Assembly: GCF_030813915.1 (NCBI RefSeq)
Contig: NZ_JAUSUJ010000014.1
Coordinates: forward strand, 124,001-188,000
Direction of reading: 5' to 3'
Length of the DNA: 64,000 bases
Source of the DNA: Rhodoplanes tepidamans
GTDB taxonomy: Bacteria > Pseudomonadota > Alphaproteobacteria > Rhizobiales > Xanthobacteraceae
Under the pieces are notes generated by a model. The model saw only the letters and a list, made by a program, of their open reading frames with translations, made no database searches and was not told the origin of the DNA. Below are positions 9,190 to 16,441 of the stretch, one piece after another. Made by a program: the position numbers and the translations under genes. Numbering within the stretch: position 1 is the stretch's first letter; every line of letters starts with the position of its first letter.

Positions 9190-9396
9190 CGCAGACGGGT
9201 CGAACCGCCCCGCAGGGGCCTCCCCGGACGTGCTCCCGCCTCCGGGCGGCCGGACACTGTTGCGTGAACGCTTCGAATTTGCCGTTTCCGGGCCTTGCAA
9301 AACAGTGGTCAGGTCGTTGAATTCCCTTTAGAAGCTGGACACTCAAACGGCCGACGGCACCTCTCCCGGCGGCGCGAGTAGCCGGAGGCGTTCGCC
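9190..9396. other. Short gap between eipA and the coiled-coil gene
   Basis: 207 bases with no ORF. A small GC hairpin (GCCCC-GCA-GGGGC, about 9207-9219) lies just after eipA and may be a weak terminator, though no T-run follows. A Shine-Dalgarno CGGAGG stands at 9382-9387 before the next gene. No promoter is recognisable. Confidence 0.4.
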
Positions 9397-10647
9397 ATGA
9401 TCGAACAGGCCATGCTGTTCGGGATCGGGTTTCTGGTCGCGAGCCTGTTCAACCTACTGTTCGTGCCGCTGGTGCACAACCGGGCCGTGCGACTGACCAT
9501 GCGACGCCTGGAGGCCGCGACCCCGTTCTCGATGGCCGAGATCCAGGCCGAGAAGGACCAGCTCCGCGCCGAGTTCGCCATGTCGACGCGGCGCCTGGAG
9601 ATGAGCGTCGAGCAGCTCAAGACGCGGGCCGCCGGCCAGCTCGCCGACCTCGGCCGCAAGTCGATGGCGATCGGTCGCCTCAAGCAGGAGCTGGACGAGA
9701 AGAACGCCGCCTTGCTCGCCATCGAGGCGCGCGAGAAGGCGCTGCGCGAGCAGCTGCAGTCGACCGAGCAGGAGTTCTCCCGCAAGAGCGACAAGGCCCA
9801 GTCGGTCGAGCGGGTGCTCGTCGGCAAGGAGGCCGAGCTCGCCAAGCTGACGGCGGCGCTCGACGAGCGCACCTCGGTGTCGGACAGCCAGCGCATCGAG
9901 ATCGCCACCCTGAAGACCCAGATCGAGTCGCTGAAGTCGCGGGTCGAGCAGGCGCAGAGCGACCTCCGGGACACCAAAACCCGGATGGACAAGGAGCGGG
10001 CGGCCGCCGCGAGCGTGGCGGCGGAGCTCGCCCAGGAGCGCACCCGGGCGGCCGAGCTCGGCACCCGCACCAGCGAGCTCGAGCGCCAGCTCGGCGAGCA
10101 GACCGGCGAGGCCGAGGGCCTGGGCCGGCGCATCCGCGAGCTGGAGGAGCGGCTGACCGAGCAGGGCCGCATGCTGGTCGAGCGCGAATACGACGCCCGC
10201 AAGGCGCGCGAGGAGGCGGCCGGTGCCTCGGAAGGCCTGCGTGGCGAGACGGCGCGGCTGGAGCAGGAGCTGAAGGCGGCCCGTGCCGAGAACGCCCGGC
10301 TGGAGCAGGAGCTGGCGGCGTTCCGCAAAGGCAGCGAGGAGTCCTGGGCCAGCGAGCGGGTCGAGAACGCCCTGCTGCGCGAGCGCATCAACGACGTCGC
10401 CGCCGAGGTGGTGCGCCTCACCATGGTGCTGGAGGGCGCCGGCTCCCCGATCGAGGCGCTGCTCGCCGAGGACCGCCCGGCCGAGCCGGCCGGGGCGGAG
10501 GCCGCCGCGACCGACGGCCCCGCGTCGCGCGGCGGAGATCTCGTCCAGCGCATCCGCGCCCTGCAGGCGCGCGCCTCCAAGGTGGCGCCGCCGGTGCCGG
10601 CCGGCGTGGGCGCCGCGGTGCCGGAGGTGGCACCGGCGGCCTCCTGA
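9397..10647 (+). CDS. Membrane-anchored coiled-coil protein of unknown function
   Basis: 416 residues. One N-terminal transmembrane segment (about residues 6-28, LFGIGFLVASLFNLLFVPLV) is followed by a very long charged coiled coil (about 45-345) with heptad-like Leu/Glu/Arg spacing, and an Ala/Pro-rich tail. The architecture predicts an inner-membrane protein with a cytoplasmic rod. Similar genes occur widely in Hyphomicrobiales without an assigned role. No catalytic motif is present. A Shine-Dalgarno CGGAGG lies 9 bases before the ATG. The following DUF2927 gene starts 12 bases after its stop, so the two are probably cotranscribed. Confidence 0.8.
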   Translation: MIEQAMLFGIGFLVASLFNLLFVPLVHNRAVRLTMRRLEAATPFSMAEIQAEKDQLRAEFAMSTRRLEMSVEQLKTRAAGQLADLGRKSMAIGRLKQELDEKNAALLAIEAREKALREQLQSTEQEFSRKSDKAQSVERVLVGKEAELAKLTAALDERTSVSDSQRIEIATLKTQIESLKSRVEQAQSDLRDTKTRMDKERAAAASVAAELAQERTRAAELGTRTSELERQLGEQTGEAEGLGRRIRELEERLTEQGRMLVEREYDARKAREEAAGASEGLRGETARLEQELKAARAENARLEQELAAFRKGSEESWASERVENALLRERINDVAAEVVRLTMVLEGAGSPIEALLAEDRPAEPAGAEAAATDGPASRGGDLVQRIRALQARASKVAPPVPAGVGAAVPEVAPAAS

Positions 10648-10658
10648 CCCGCCGGCCC

Positions 10659-11504
10659 GTGCGCCGGCTCCCCGCGGCGGTGGCGCTGCTCGTCCTGGCG
10701 ATCGCATCCGTCGCGAACATGGCCGCCGCCGGCGAGCGGCACCCGCCCGGACGTGAGCGGCACCGGCCCGCCCCCCCGATCCGGGAACCGGCCCGCTTCA
10801 CCGACGACCAGATCCTGCGCGGCTTCCTGGCGGTCGCGTTCGGTGCCGAGTTCTCGACCGCACCCGACGACCGGATTCGCCGGTTCGACGGCCCGGTCCG
10901 CGTCCTGGTCGACGCGACGGGCACTCCCCCTGCCCTGCGGACCCGCCGCACCGCCGAGGTCGCCGCGGTGGTCGCCGAGATCGGCCGGGGCGTGCCGCAT
11001 CTCGACCTCGCGACGACCCCGGCCCGCGACGCTGCCAACCTCACCGTGCTCGTGGTGCGGCGGCGCGACATCCCCGCCACCGTGCGGGCGGTGTTTGGCC
11101 CGGCGCGGGCGAGATCGATCCTCCGTCGCCTGCAGCCCGAATGCATCAGCGGGTTTTCACGCGATTCCGCGAACCGGATATCCCGGGCCGTCGTGGTGCT
11201 GGCGGCCGACACCTCGGACTTCGCCTTCCGCGACTGCGCGTTCGAGGAGATCCTGCAGGCGCTCGGGCCGATCGACGACACCGACGCGGTGCCGTGGACA
11301 ATGTTCAACGACGCGGTGCGGACCGGCCGCTTCGGCCGCTACGACCGTCACCTGCTCGGCCTGCTCTATCACCCGCGCATGCGGCCCGGCATGACCCGCG
11401 CCGAGGCGGAGGCGACCGCGCGGGCGGTGCTGCCGGAGGTGCGTGCGGCGGTCGACCGGACGCCGGCGGATGCCCCGGCGCCGCCCGCCGCAACCGGGCG
11501 GTAA
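10659..11504 (+). CDS. Exported DUF2927-family protein
   Basis: 281 residues beginning with GTG. Residues 1-24 form a signal peptide (RRLPAAVALLVLAIASVANMAAAG). The mature domain matches the DUF2927 pattern as I remember it: FTDDQILRGFLAVAFGAEF near the start, a VRVLVDATG strand, Cys-containing segments (ECISGFS; FRDCAFEEILQALG), an Asn in TMFNDAVRTGRFGRYDRHLLGLLYHPRMRPGM's core (FNDAV), and a C-terminal helix. Function is unknown; the family is exported and common in alphaproteobacteria. It lies 12 bases after the coiled-coil gene. Confidence 0.75.
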   Translation: MRRLPAAVALLVLAIASVANMAAAGERHPPGRERHRPAPPIREPARFTDDQILRGFLAVAFGAEFSTAPDDRIRRFDGPVRVLVDATGTPPALRTRRTAEVAAVVAEIGRGVPHLDLATTPARDAANLTVLVVRRRDIPATVRAVFGPARARSILRRLQPECISGFSRDSANRISRAVVVLAADTSDFAFRDCAFEEILQALGPIDDTDAVPWTMFNDAVRTGRFGRYDRHLLGLLYHPRMRPGMTRAEAEATARAVLPEVRAAVDRTPADAPAPPAATGR

Positions 11505-11560
11505 GGTTAACGCTTCGTTTCGATTGCGGCGGCACGCCGCGGCTCCTAGCGTTCGGTGGT

Positions 11561-11638
11561 GGCCCGGTGGCGGAATGGTGACGCGGGGGGTGCCGACTGC
11601 TCTCCCACATCCTGGTTCGAATCCAGGCTGGGCCTCCA
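11561..11638 (+). tRNA. tRNA-like gene with an abnormal anticodon arm, isotype undetermined
   Basis: A perfect tRNA frame is present except in the anticodon arm. The acceptor stem is 11561-11567 with 11628-11634 (seven pairs, one G-T), the discriminator is T11635 and CCA is encoded at 11636-11638. The D arm is 11570-11572 with 11582-11584 and a loop containing GG. The T arm is 11611-11615 with 11623-11627 and loop TTCGAAT. The best anticodon helix (11586-11590 with 11602-11606) leaves an 11-base loop. A shifted register gives T33 and anticodon GCC but with wobbles and a mismatch. It may be a tRNA, a degenerate tRNA or a tRNA mimic. Confidence 0.55.
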
Positions 11639-11658
11639 CGCCGCGTCCCCTCCCGGAT

Positions 11659-11683
11659 GGAACTAACCGGACCGGACTGCGTT
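11659..11683 (+). promoter_or_regulatory. EcfG-type (general stress) promoter of the rsb operon
   Basis: GGAAC at 11659-11663 and CGTT at 11680-11683 are separated by exactly 16 bases. This matches the consensus GGAAC-N16/17-CGTT recognised by EcfG sigma factors, which run the alphaproteobacterial general stress response. It lies about 217 bases before the rsbR start and 21 bases after the CCA end of the tRNA-like gene. Use of the promoter is inferred. Confidence 0.6.
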
Positions 11684-11746
11684 ACCAACGGCCCGTCACC
11701 ACGCTTCGCAACCGCCTCGGCTCGGCCGGGCGCTGCCAGCAGGGCC

Positions 11747-11764
11747 ATCGATGGCGCCATCGAT
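11747..11764. repeat. 18-bp perfect palindrome upstream of rsbR
   Basis: The bases ATCGATGGC and GCCATCGAT abut to form an 18-bp perfect palindrome, followed by a further ATCGAT at 11771-11776. It lies between the EcfG-type promoter and rsbR. It could be an operator or a leader-RNA hairpin. No protein that would bind it is known to me. Confidence 0.5.
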
Positions 11765-11899
11765 CCCTCAATCGATCCGATCAGGTCGCCCGACCATGTG
11801 CGTTCTCCGGTCCGTCTCGCGCAGGATGCACGGCCGACCGGCGCCCCGTTCCACCCCGCCCGCCATGCACTTTTCCGAGTCCCGAGGTCCCGGAGGATC

Positions 11900-12775
11900 A
11901 TGACAACTCGTTCGCACGCCAGCCTCTTCGCCACCATCCTGTCCGAGCATGGTCCGCAGATCCTGTCGGCCTGGTCGGATCGCCTGAAGTCGACCGGAGC
12001 TCTGGCCTCCGGCCGGCTGCGCGAGGCCGAGCTGCAGACCCAGTGCCGCACCGTGCTCGAGCTGCTGTCGACCGCGATCGCCGGCGGGCTCGACGCCGCC
12101 AGCCCGAACTACGGCCCGCTGCGCGACGTCCTCGCCGACGTGTCGCGCTCCCGGGCCGTGCAGGGCTTCACGCCGTCCGAGACAGCGACCTTCGTGTTCT
12201 CGCTCAAGCAGCCGCTGTTCGAGGCGGTGAGCGCCGCCGAGGCCGGCGACCCGTCGACCGTGGCGCGCGCCGTCCAGGACATCACGCAGCTGATCGACGC
12301 GCTCGGCCTGTACACCATAGAGGTGTTTCAGAAGAGCCGCGAGGAGACGATCATCCGCCAGCAGCGCGAGATCGCCGAGCTGTCGACGCCGGTGGTCAAG
12401 CTGTGGGACGGCATCCTGGCGCTGCCGCTGATCGGCACCCTCGACAGCCAGCGCACCCAGGTGGTGATGGAGAACCTCCTGGAATCGATCGTCGCCCAGA
12501 CGGCGGAGATCGCCATCATCGACATCACCGGTGTTCCGACGGTCGACACCCTGACGGCCCAGCACCTTCTCAAGACCGTCTCGGCGGCGCGCCTGATGGG
12601 CGCCGACTGCATCATCAGCGGCATCCGTCCGCAGATCGCCCAGACGATGGTGCATCTCGGGGTCGAGCTGAACGTCGTGTCCAAGGCGACCCTGGCCGAC
12701 GCCTTCGCCCTGGCGCTGAAGCGGGTCGGCCGCACCGTCGTCGCCGTCAAGGCGCGTGAGCTGCCGGCGGGCTGA
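11900..12775 (+). CDS. rsbR: Stressosome scaffold protein RsbR (globin-like sensor plus STAS domain)
   Basis: RsbR proteins form the core of the stressosome, a large cytoplasmic complex that senses stress and releases RsbT. The 291-residue product has an N-terminal helical RsbR/globin-like sensor region (about 1-165) and a C-terminal STAS domain (about 170-285). The STAS start ELSTPVVKLWDGILALPLIGTLDSQR's core (LPLIGTLD) and the GVPTVDTLTAQHLL segment carry Thr residues at positions matching the phosphorylated threonines of known RsbR proteins. ATG 11900 has a Shine-Dalgarno CGGAGG 3-4 bases upstream. rsbS begins 5 bases after its stop. Confidence 0.9.
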   Translation: MTTRSHASLFATILSEHGPQILSAWSDRLKSTGALASGRLREAELQTQCRTVLELLSTAIAGGLDAASPNYGPLRDVLADVSRSRAVQGFTPSETATFVFSLKQPLFEAVSAAEAGDPSTVARAVQDITQLIDALGLYTIEVFQKSREETIIRQQREIAELSTPVVKLWDGILALPLIGTLDSQRTQVVMENLLESIVAQTAEIAIIDITGVPTVDTLTAQHLLKTVSAARLMGADCIISGIRPQIAQTMVHLGVELNVVSKATLADAFALALKRVGRTVVAVKARELPAG

Positions 12776-12779
12776 GCTC

Positions 12780-13169
12780 ATGGACCGCATACCGATCCTC
12801 AAGCTCGGGAACGCGCTGCTGGTGACCATCCAGGTCGACATGCACGACCGTCTCGCCACCGCGCTGCAGGAGGACCTGACCGAGAAGATCGTGTCGGCAC
12901 GCGCCCGCGGCGTGCTGATCGACATCTCGGCGCTGGAGATCGTCGACAGCTTCATCGGCCGCATGCTCGACCACATCGCGGCGATTTCCCGCATGCTCGA
13001 CGCCGAGACCGTGGTGGTGGGGATGCGCCCCGCCGTCGCCATCACGCTGGTCGAGCTCGGCCTGTCGCTGTCCGGGGTGAAGACCGCCCTCAATGTCGAG
13101 CGCGGCATGGAGCTGATCAAGCGCAGGCTCGACGAGACCGAGGTCGCCGATGGCGACGACGACGAGTGA
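12780..13169 (+). CDS. rsbS: Stressosome STAS-only protein RsbS
   Basis: 129 residues forming one STAS domain. RsbS and RsbR together build the stressosome core, and RsbS holds the kinase RsbT until phosphorylated. The phospho-acceptor serine is conserved: Ser57 in EIVDSFIGRML, inside the typical IDISALEIVDSF segment (Ser59 in Bacillus subtilis). The start at ATG 12780 follows rsbR by 4 bases. Its 3' end overlaps rsbT by 20 bases, so the two are translationally coupled. Confidence 0.92.
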   Translation: MDRIPILKLGNALLVTIQVDMHDRLATALQEDLTEKIVSARARGVLIDISALEIVDSFIGRMLDHIAAISRMLDAETVVVGMRPAVAITLVELGLSLSGVKTALNVERGMELIKRRLDETEVADGDDDE

Positions 13170-13554
13170 CCGCATGGAGGTTCGTTCGTCGGACGACGTG
13201 GTGCGGGTACGCCAGCAGGTGCGGGCCCGCGCCGTGGAGGTCGGCTTGTCGCTGGTCGATCAGACCAAGATCGTCACGGCGGCGAGCGAGCTCGCCCGCA
13301 ACATGCTGGACTACGGCGGCGGCGGCGTCACCACGATCGAGGTGGTGTCCGACGGGATGCGCCGCGGACTGCGCCTCGTCTTCGAGGACACGGGCCCCGG
13401 CATCGCCGACATCGAGCTCGCCCTGAAGGACGGGTTCACCTCGGGCAGCGGCCTCGGCCTGGGACTTGGCGGAGCCAAACGGCTGTGTAACGAGTTCTCC
13501 ATCGACTCGAAGCCCGGCGAGGGAACGCGCATCGTCTGCGCGCGATGGAAGTAG
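13150..13554 (+). CDS. rsbT: Stressosome serine/threonine kinase RsbT
   Basis: RsbT is a GHKL-fold kinase that phosphorylates RsbS and RsbR and, once released, activates a downstream partner. The 134-residue product has the N box SELARNMLDYGGGG, the G1 box EDTGPGIAD and the glycine-rich G2 segment SGSGLGLGLGGAKRL. These are complete, so it should bind ATP. It overlaps rsbS by 20 bases. A hairpin at 13601-13623 follows before rsbX. Confidence 0.92.
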   Translation: MATTTSDRMEVRSSDDVVRVRQQVRARAVEVGLSLVDQTKIVTAASELARNMLDYGGGGVTTIEVVSDGMRRGLRLVFEDTGPGIADIELALKDGFTSGSGLGLGLGGAKRLCNEFSIDSKPGEGTRIVCARWK

Positions 13555-13600
13555 GATCATGATCCGACGTGCCGACGATCGTCTTTGCGGGGCCAACCGC

Positions 13601-13623
13601 GGGTGCGGAGCTGGACCGCACCC
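13601..13623 (+). terminator. Hairpin between rsbT and rsbX, possible attenuator
   Basis: GGGTGCGG (13601-13608) pairs perfectly with CCGCACCC (13616-13623) across a 7-base loop. It lies in the only real gap (143 bases) of the rsb operon. No T-run follows, so it may lower rather than end transcription, or help translation of rsbX. Confidence 0.4.
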
Positions 13624-13697
13624 CCGCACGCGGCGCCGTTCACCGGCGTCCGGGCCCGCCGCGAACACACCGTCCCGGACCGGCCGATAGGTCGACC

Positions 13698-14699
13698 ATG
13701 ATCCGGGTTCCCGTCACCGAGACGAGCCAGGTCTCCGAAGCGCGCCGCACGGCCGCCGAGCGCGCCGAGCAGTGCGGCTTCGGCACGGTCGACGCCGGCC
13801 GCGTCGCGCTCGCCACCACCGAGCTCGCCTCGAACCTGATCAAGCACGCGGGTGGCGGCGACATCCTGGTCGGCGGCTTCGACGAGCCCGACGGGGCCGG
13901 CATCCAGGTACTGGCGCTCGACAAGGGCCGCGGCATCGCCGACCTCGCCGCCTGCCGCCAGGACGGCTATTCGACCGCCGGCACCAACGGCCACGGTCTG
14001 GGCGCCGTGTTCCGCCAGGCCCATACGGTCGAGGTGGTGTCGTGGCCGGCCCTCGGCACCGGCCTGCTCGCCCGCTTCGAGCCCGGCCCGCCGCCGCAGA
14101 GCAACAAGCCGAGCCGCGCCACCTTCGGCGTCGTCTCGGTGGCCATGGAGGGCGAGAGCGTCTGCGGCGACGGCTGGAGCGTCGACGAGAGCGCCACCGC
14201 GCGGACCCTGATGGTCGTCGACGGGCTCGGCCACGGCCCCAATGCCGCGACCGCCGCCTCCGAGGCCGTGCGGGTCTTCCAGCGGCACAAGGGACACCGG
14301 GTGCCGACCATGCTCGACTACATTCATGGCGGGCTGCGCGCCACCCGCGGCGCCGCGGTGTCGATCGCCCGCATCGACACGGCGGCGGACGGGGTCGAGT
14401 TCGGCGGCATCGGCAATGTCTCGGGTGTCGTGGTGACTCCGGCGGCTTCCCGCCGGATGGTGTCGCTGCCCGGCACGGCCGGCCACATCGCCCGCAAGAT
14501 CCAGAGCTTCGACTATCCGTTCGACGACGGCCTGGTGGTGCTGCACTCGGACGGGCTGTCGACCAGCTGGTCGCTCGACCGCTACCCGGGCCTCCTGCGC
14601 GCCCACCCCACCCTGATCGCCGCGGTGCTGTTCCGCGACCACTGGCGGCGGCGCGACGACGTCACGGTGCTGGTGGCCGGACGGGGAGCGGCGCCGTGA
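13698..14699 (+). CDS. rsbX: RsbX-like PP2C phosphatase with an N-terminal ATPase domain
   Basis: RsbX resets the stressosome by dephosphorylating RsbR and RsbS. The 333-residue product starts with a GHKL ATPase domain (about 1-135; TTELASNLIKHAGGG as N box, DKGRGIAD and NGHGLGA as G boxes). A PP2C/SpoIIE phosphatase domain follows (about 140-330) with metal-binding Asp in MVVDGLGHGPNA, then GGIGNVSG, HSDGLSTSW and RRRDDVTVLVA. Classical RsbX has only the phosphatase domain. ATG 13698 begins the first domain. The stop overlaps the next gene's GTG. Confidence 0.85.
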   Translation: MIRVPVTETSQVSEARRTAAERAEQCGFGTVDAGRVALATTELASNLIKHAGGGDILVGGFDEPDGAGIQVLALDKGRGIADLAACRQDGYSTAGTNGHGLGAVFRQAHTVEVVSWPALGTGLLARFEPGPPPQSNKPSRATFGVVSVAMEGESVCGDGWSVDESATARTLMVVDGLGHGPNAATAASEAVRVFQRHKGHRVPTMLDYIHGGLRATRGAAVSIARIDTAADGVEFGGIGNVSGVVVTPAASRRMVSLPGTAGHIARKIQSFDYPFDDGLVVLHSDGLSTSWSLDRYPGLLRAHPTLIAAVLFRDHWRRRDDVTVLVAGRGAAP

Positions 14700-16441
14700 C
14701 CTGGCCCATCGTCACCATGGCGATCGTCTCGGAGGCCGACGTGGTGACGGTGCGCCAGCGCGCCCGCCTGCTCGCCGAGAAGCTCGGCTTCGAGCGGCAA
14801 GACCAGACCCGCATCGCCACCGCCGTCTCGGAGATCGCCCGCAATGCCTTCAGCTACGGCCGGGGCGGCCGCGCCGAGTTCGCGCTCGACACCGGCAACG
14901 GCCGGCAGGTCTTCACGATCCGGGTGAGCGACCGCGGGCCGGGCATCGCCGATCTCGACGCGATCTTCGAGGGGCGCTACCGCTCGCCCGAGGGCATGGG
15001 ACTGGGGCTCGTCGGGGCGAAGCGCCTGATGGACCGGTTCGACGTGGAGTGCCCGCCCGAGGGCGGCACCGTGGTGACGCTGGGGCATCTGCTGCCGGCG
15101 CGGACCGCCCCGGTGACGGCACCCGGGCTCGCCGCGATCGTGCGCGATCTCGCCGTCCAGGGAGAGGACCCGCTCTCGGCTCTGCGCGAGCAGAACCGCG
15201 AGCTGATCGAGACGCTCGACGCCCTGCGCCGGCGCGAGCAGGAGGCGCAGACGCTCGACCGCGAGCTCTCCGACACCAATCGCGGCGTCGTCGCCCTTTA
15301 CGCCGAGCTCGACGAGCGGGCCGAGCAGCTCCGCCAGGCGAGCGAGCTGAAGTCGCGCTTCCTGTCCCACATGAGCCACGAGTTCCGCACGCCGCTGAAC
15401 TCGATCCTGGCGCTGTCGCGCCTGCTGCTCGACCGTGTCGACGGCGATCTCACCGGCGAGCAGGAGAAGCAGGTCGGCTATATCCGCCGCTCCGCCGAAG
15501 GCCTGCTGGAGCTTGTCAACGATCTGCTCGACCTCGCCAAGGTCGAGGCCGGCAAGGTCGAGATCCGCCCGGTGCCGTTCACGGTCGCCGAGCTGTTCGG
15601 CGGCCTGCGCGGTGCGCTCAAGCCGCTGCAGACCAACCCGGCCGTCGAGCTGGTGTTCGAGAGCGGCGGCGGCCTGCCGCCGCTCGTCACCGACGAGGCG
15701 AAGGTCACGCAGATCCTGCGCAACCTGATCTCCAACGCGCTGAAGTTCACCGAGGCCGGCGAGGTCGCGGTGTCGGCCGCCCAAGACGAGGCGACCGGCC
15801 GCATCGTCTTTGCGGTGCGCGACACCGGCATCGGCATCGCCCCGGAGCACCAGGAGCGCATCTTCGAGGAGTTCAGCCAGATCGACACCCGGATCCAGCG
15901 CACCGTGAAGGGCACCGGCCTGGGCCTGTCGCTGTCGCGCAACCTCGCGGCGCTGCTCGGCGGCGAGCTCGCGGTCGAGAGCGTGCTCGGCCAGGGCTCG
16001 GTGTTCCGCCTCGCGATTCCGCCGCGCTTCGGCGAGGCCGGCGAGGCGGGCGCCACGACGCGGCGGCGCGTGCTGGTGATCGACGACGACGAGACCTTCC
16101 GCTACGTCTTCCGCCAGCTCATCGGCGGCGACTCGCGCTTCGAGGTGATCGAGGCCGCCGACGGCGAGGCCGGCCTCCGCCGCGCCTGCGAGGATGCGCC
16201 CGACCTCGTGCTGCTCGACCTGCAGATGCCGCGCATGGACGGCTTCGCGGCCCTGCAGCGGCTGGAGGCCGACCCGCGTGCGAGCCGCATCCCGGTGGTG
16301 ATCTCGACCTCCCTCGCGGTGACCCCCGAAATCGCGGCACGGGTGCGGCCGGGCGTCCCCATCCTGTCCAAACGCGATCTCTCGCGCGAGAGGCTGTCGA
16401 CCCTGCTGGCCGACATGATCGAGAACAAGGTGGTGCCATGA
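14696..16441 (+). CDS. Hybrid histidine kinase with an N-terminal RsbT/RsbW-like ATPase domain
   Basis: 581 residues from GTG 14696, which overlaps the rsbX stop (GTGA). Domains in order: an RsbT/RsbW-like GHKL domain (about 5-135; SEIARNAFSYGRGG, DRGPGIAD, GMGLGLVGAKRL); a coiled coil (about 150-215); a HisKA domain with His in SHMSHEFRTP (about residue 228); a second GHKL domain of the kinase (NLISNALKFTE, DTGIGIAP, KGTGLGLSL); and a C-terminal receiver with Asp in LVLLDLQMPRMDG. It thus joins stressosome-type and two-component signalling in one chain. It probably receives the RsbT/RsbX signal and passes phosphate onward. Confidence 0.88.
   Translation: MTWPIVTMAIVSEADVVTVRQRARLLAEKLGFERQDQTRIATAVSEIARNAFSYGRGGRAEFALDTGNGRQVFTIRVSDRGPGIADLDAIFEGRYRSPEGMGLGLVGAKRLMDRFDVECPPEGGTVVTLGHLLPARTAPVTAPGLAAIVRDLAVQGEDPLSALREQNRELIETLDALRRREQEAQTLDRELSDTNRGVVALYAELDERAEQLRQASELKSRFLSHMSHEFRTPLNSILALSRLLLDRVDGDLTGEQEKQVGYIRRSAEGLLELVNDLLDLAKVEAGKVEIRPVPFTVAELFGGLRGALKPLQTNPAVELVFESGGGLPPLVTDEAKVTQILRNLISNALKFTEAGEVAVSAAQDEATGRIVFAVRDTGIGIAPEHQERIFEEFSQIDTRIQRTVKGTGLGLSLSRNLAALLGGELAVESVLGQGSVFRLAIPPRFGEAGEAGATTRRRVLVIDDDETFRYVFRQLIGGDSRFEVIEAADGEAGLRRACEDAPDLVLLDLQMPRMDGFAALQRLEADPRASRIPVVISTSLAVTPEIAARVRPGVPILSKRDLSRERLSTLLADMIENKVVP

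Larger units (their letters stand above)
11505..11899. other. Regulatory region holding a tRNA-like gene and the rsb promoter
   Basis: 395 bases without a protein gene. In order it holds the tRNA-like gene (11561-11638), an EcfG-type promoter (11659-11683), an 18-bp perfect palindrome (11747-11764) and the rsbR Shine-Dalgarno (CGGAGG, 11891-11896). The leader from promoter to rsbR would be about 210 bases. Confidence 0.7.

Noticed and set aside
11561-11638. tRNA gene as attachment site of a mobile island
   Set aside because: No integrase and no direct repeat of the tRNA 3' end was found in the window.
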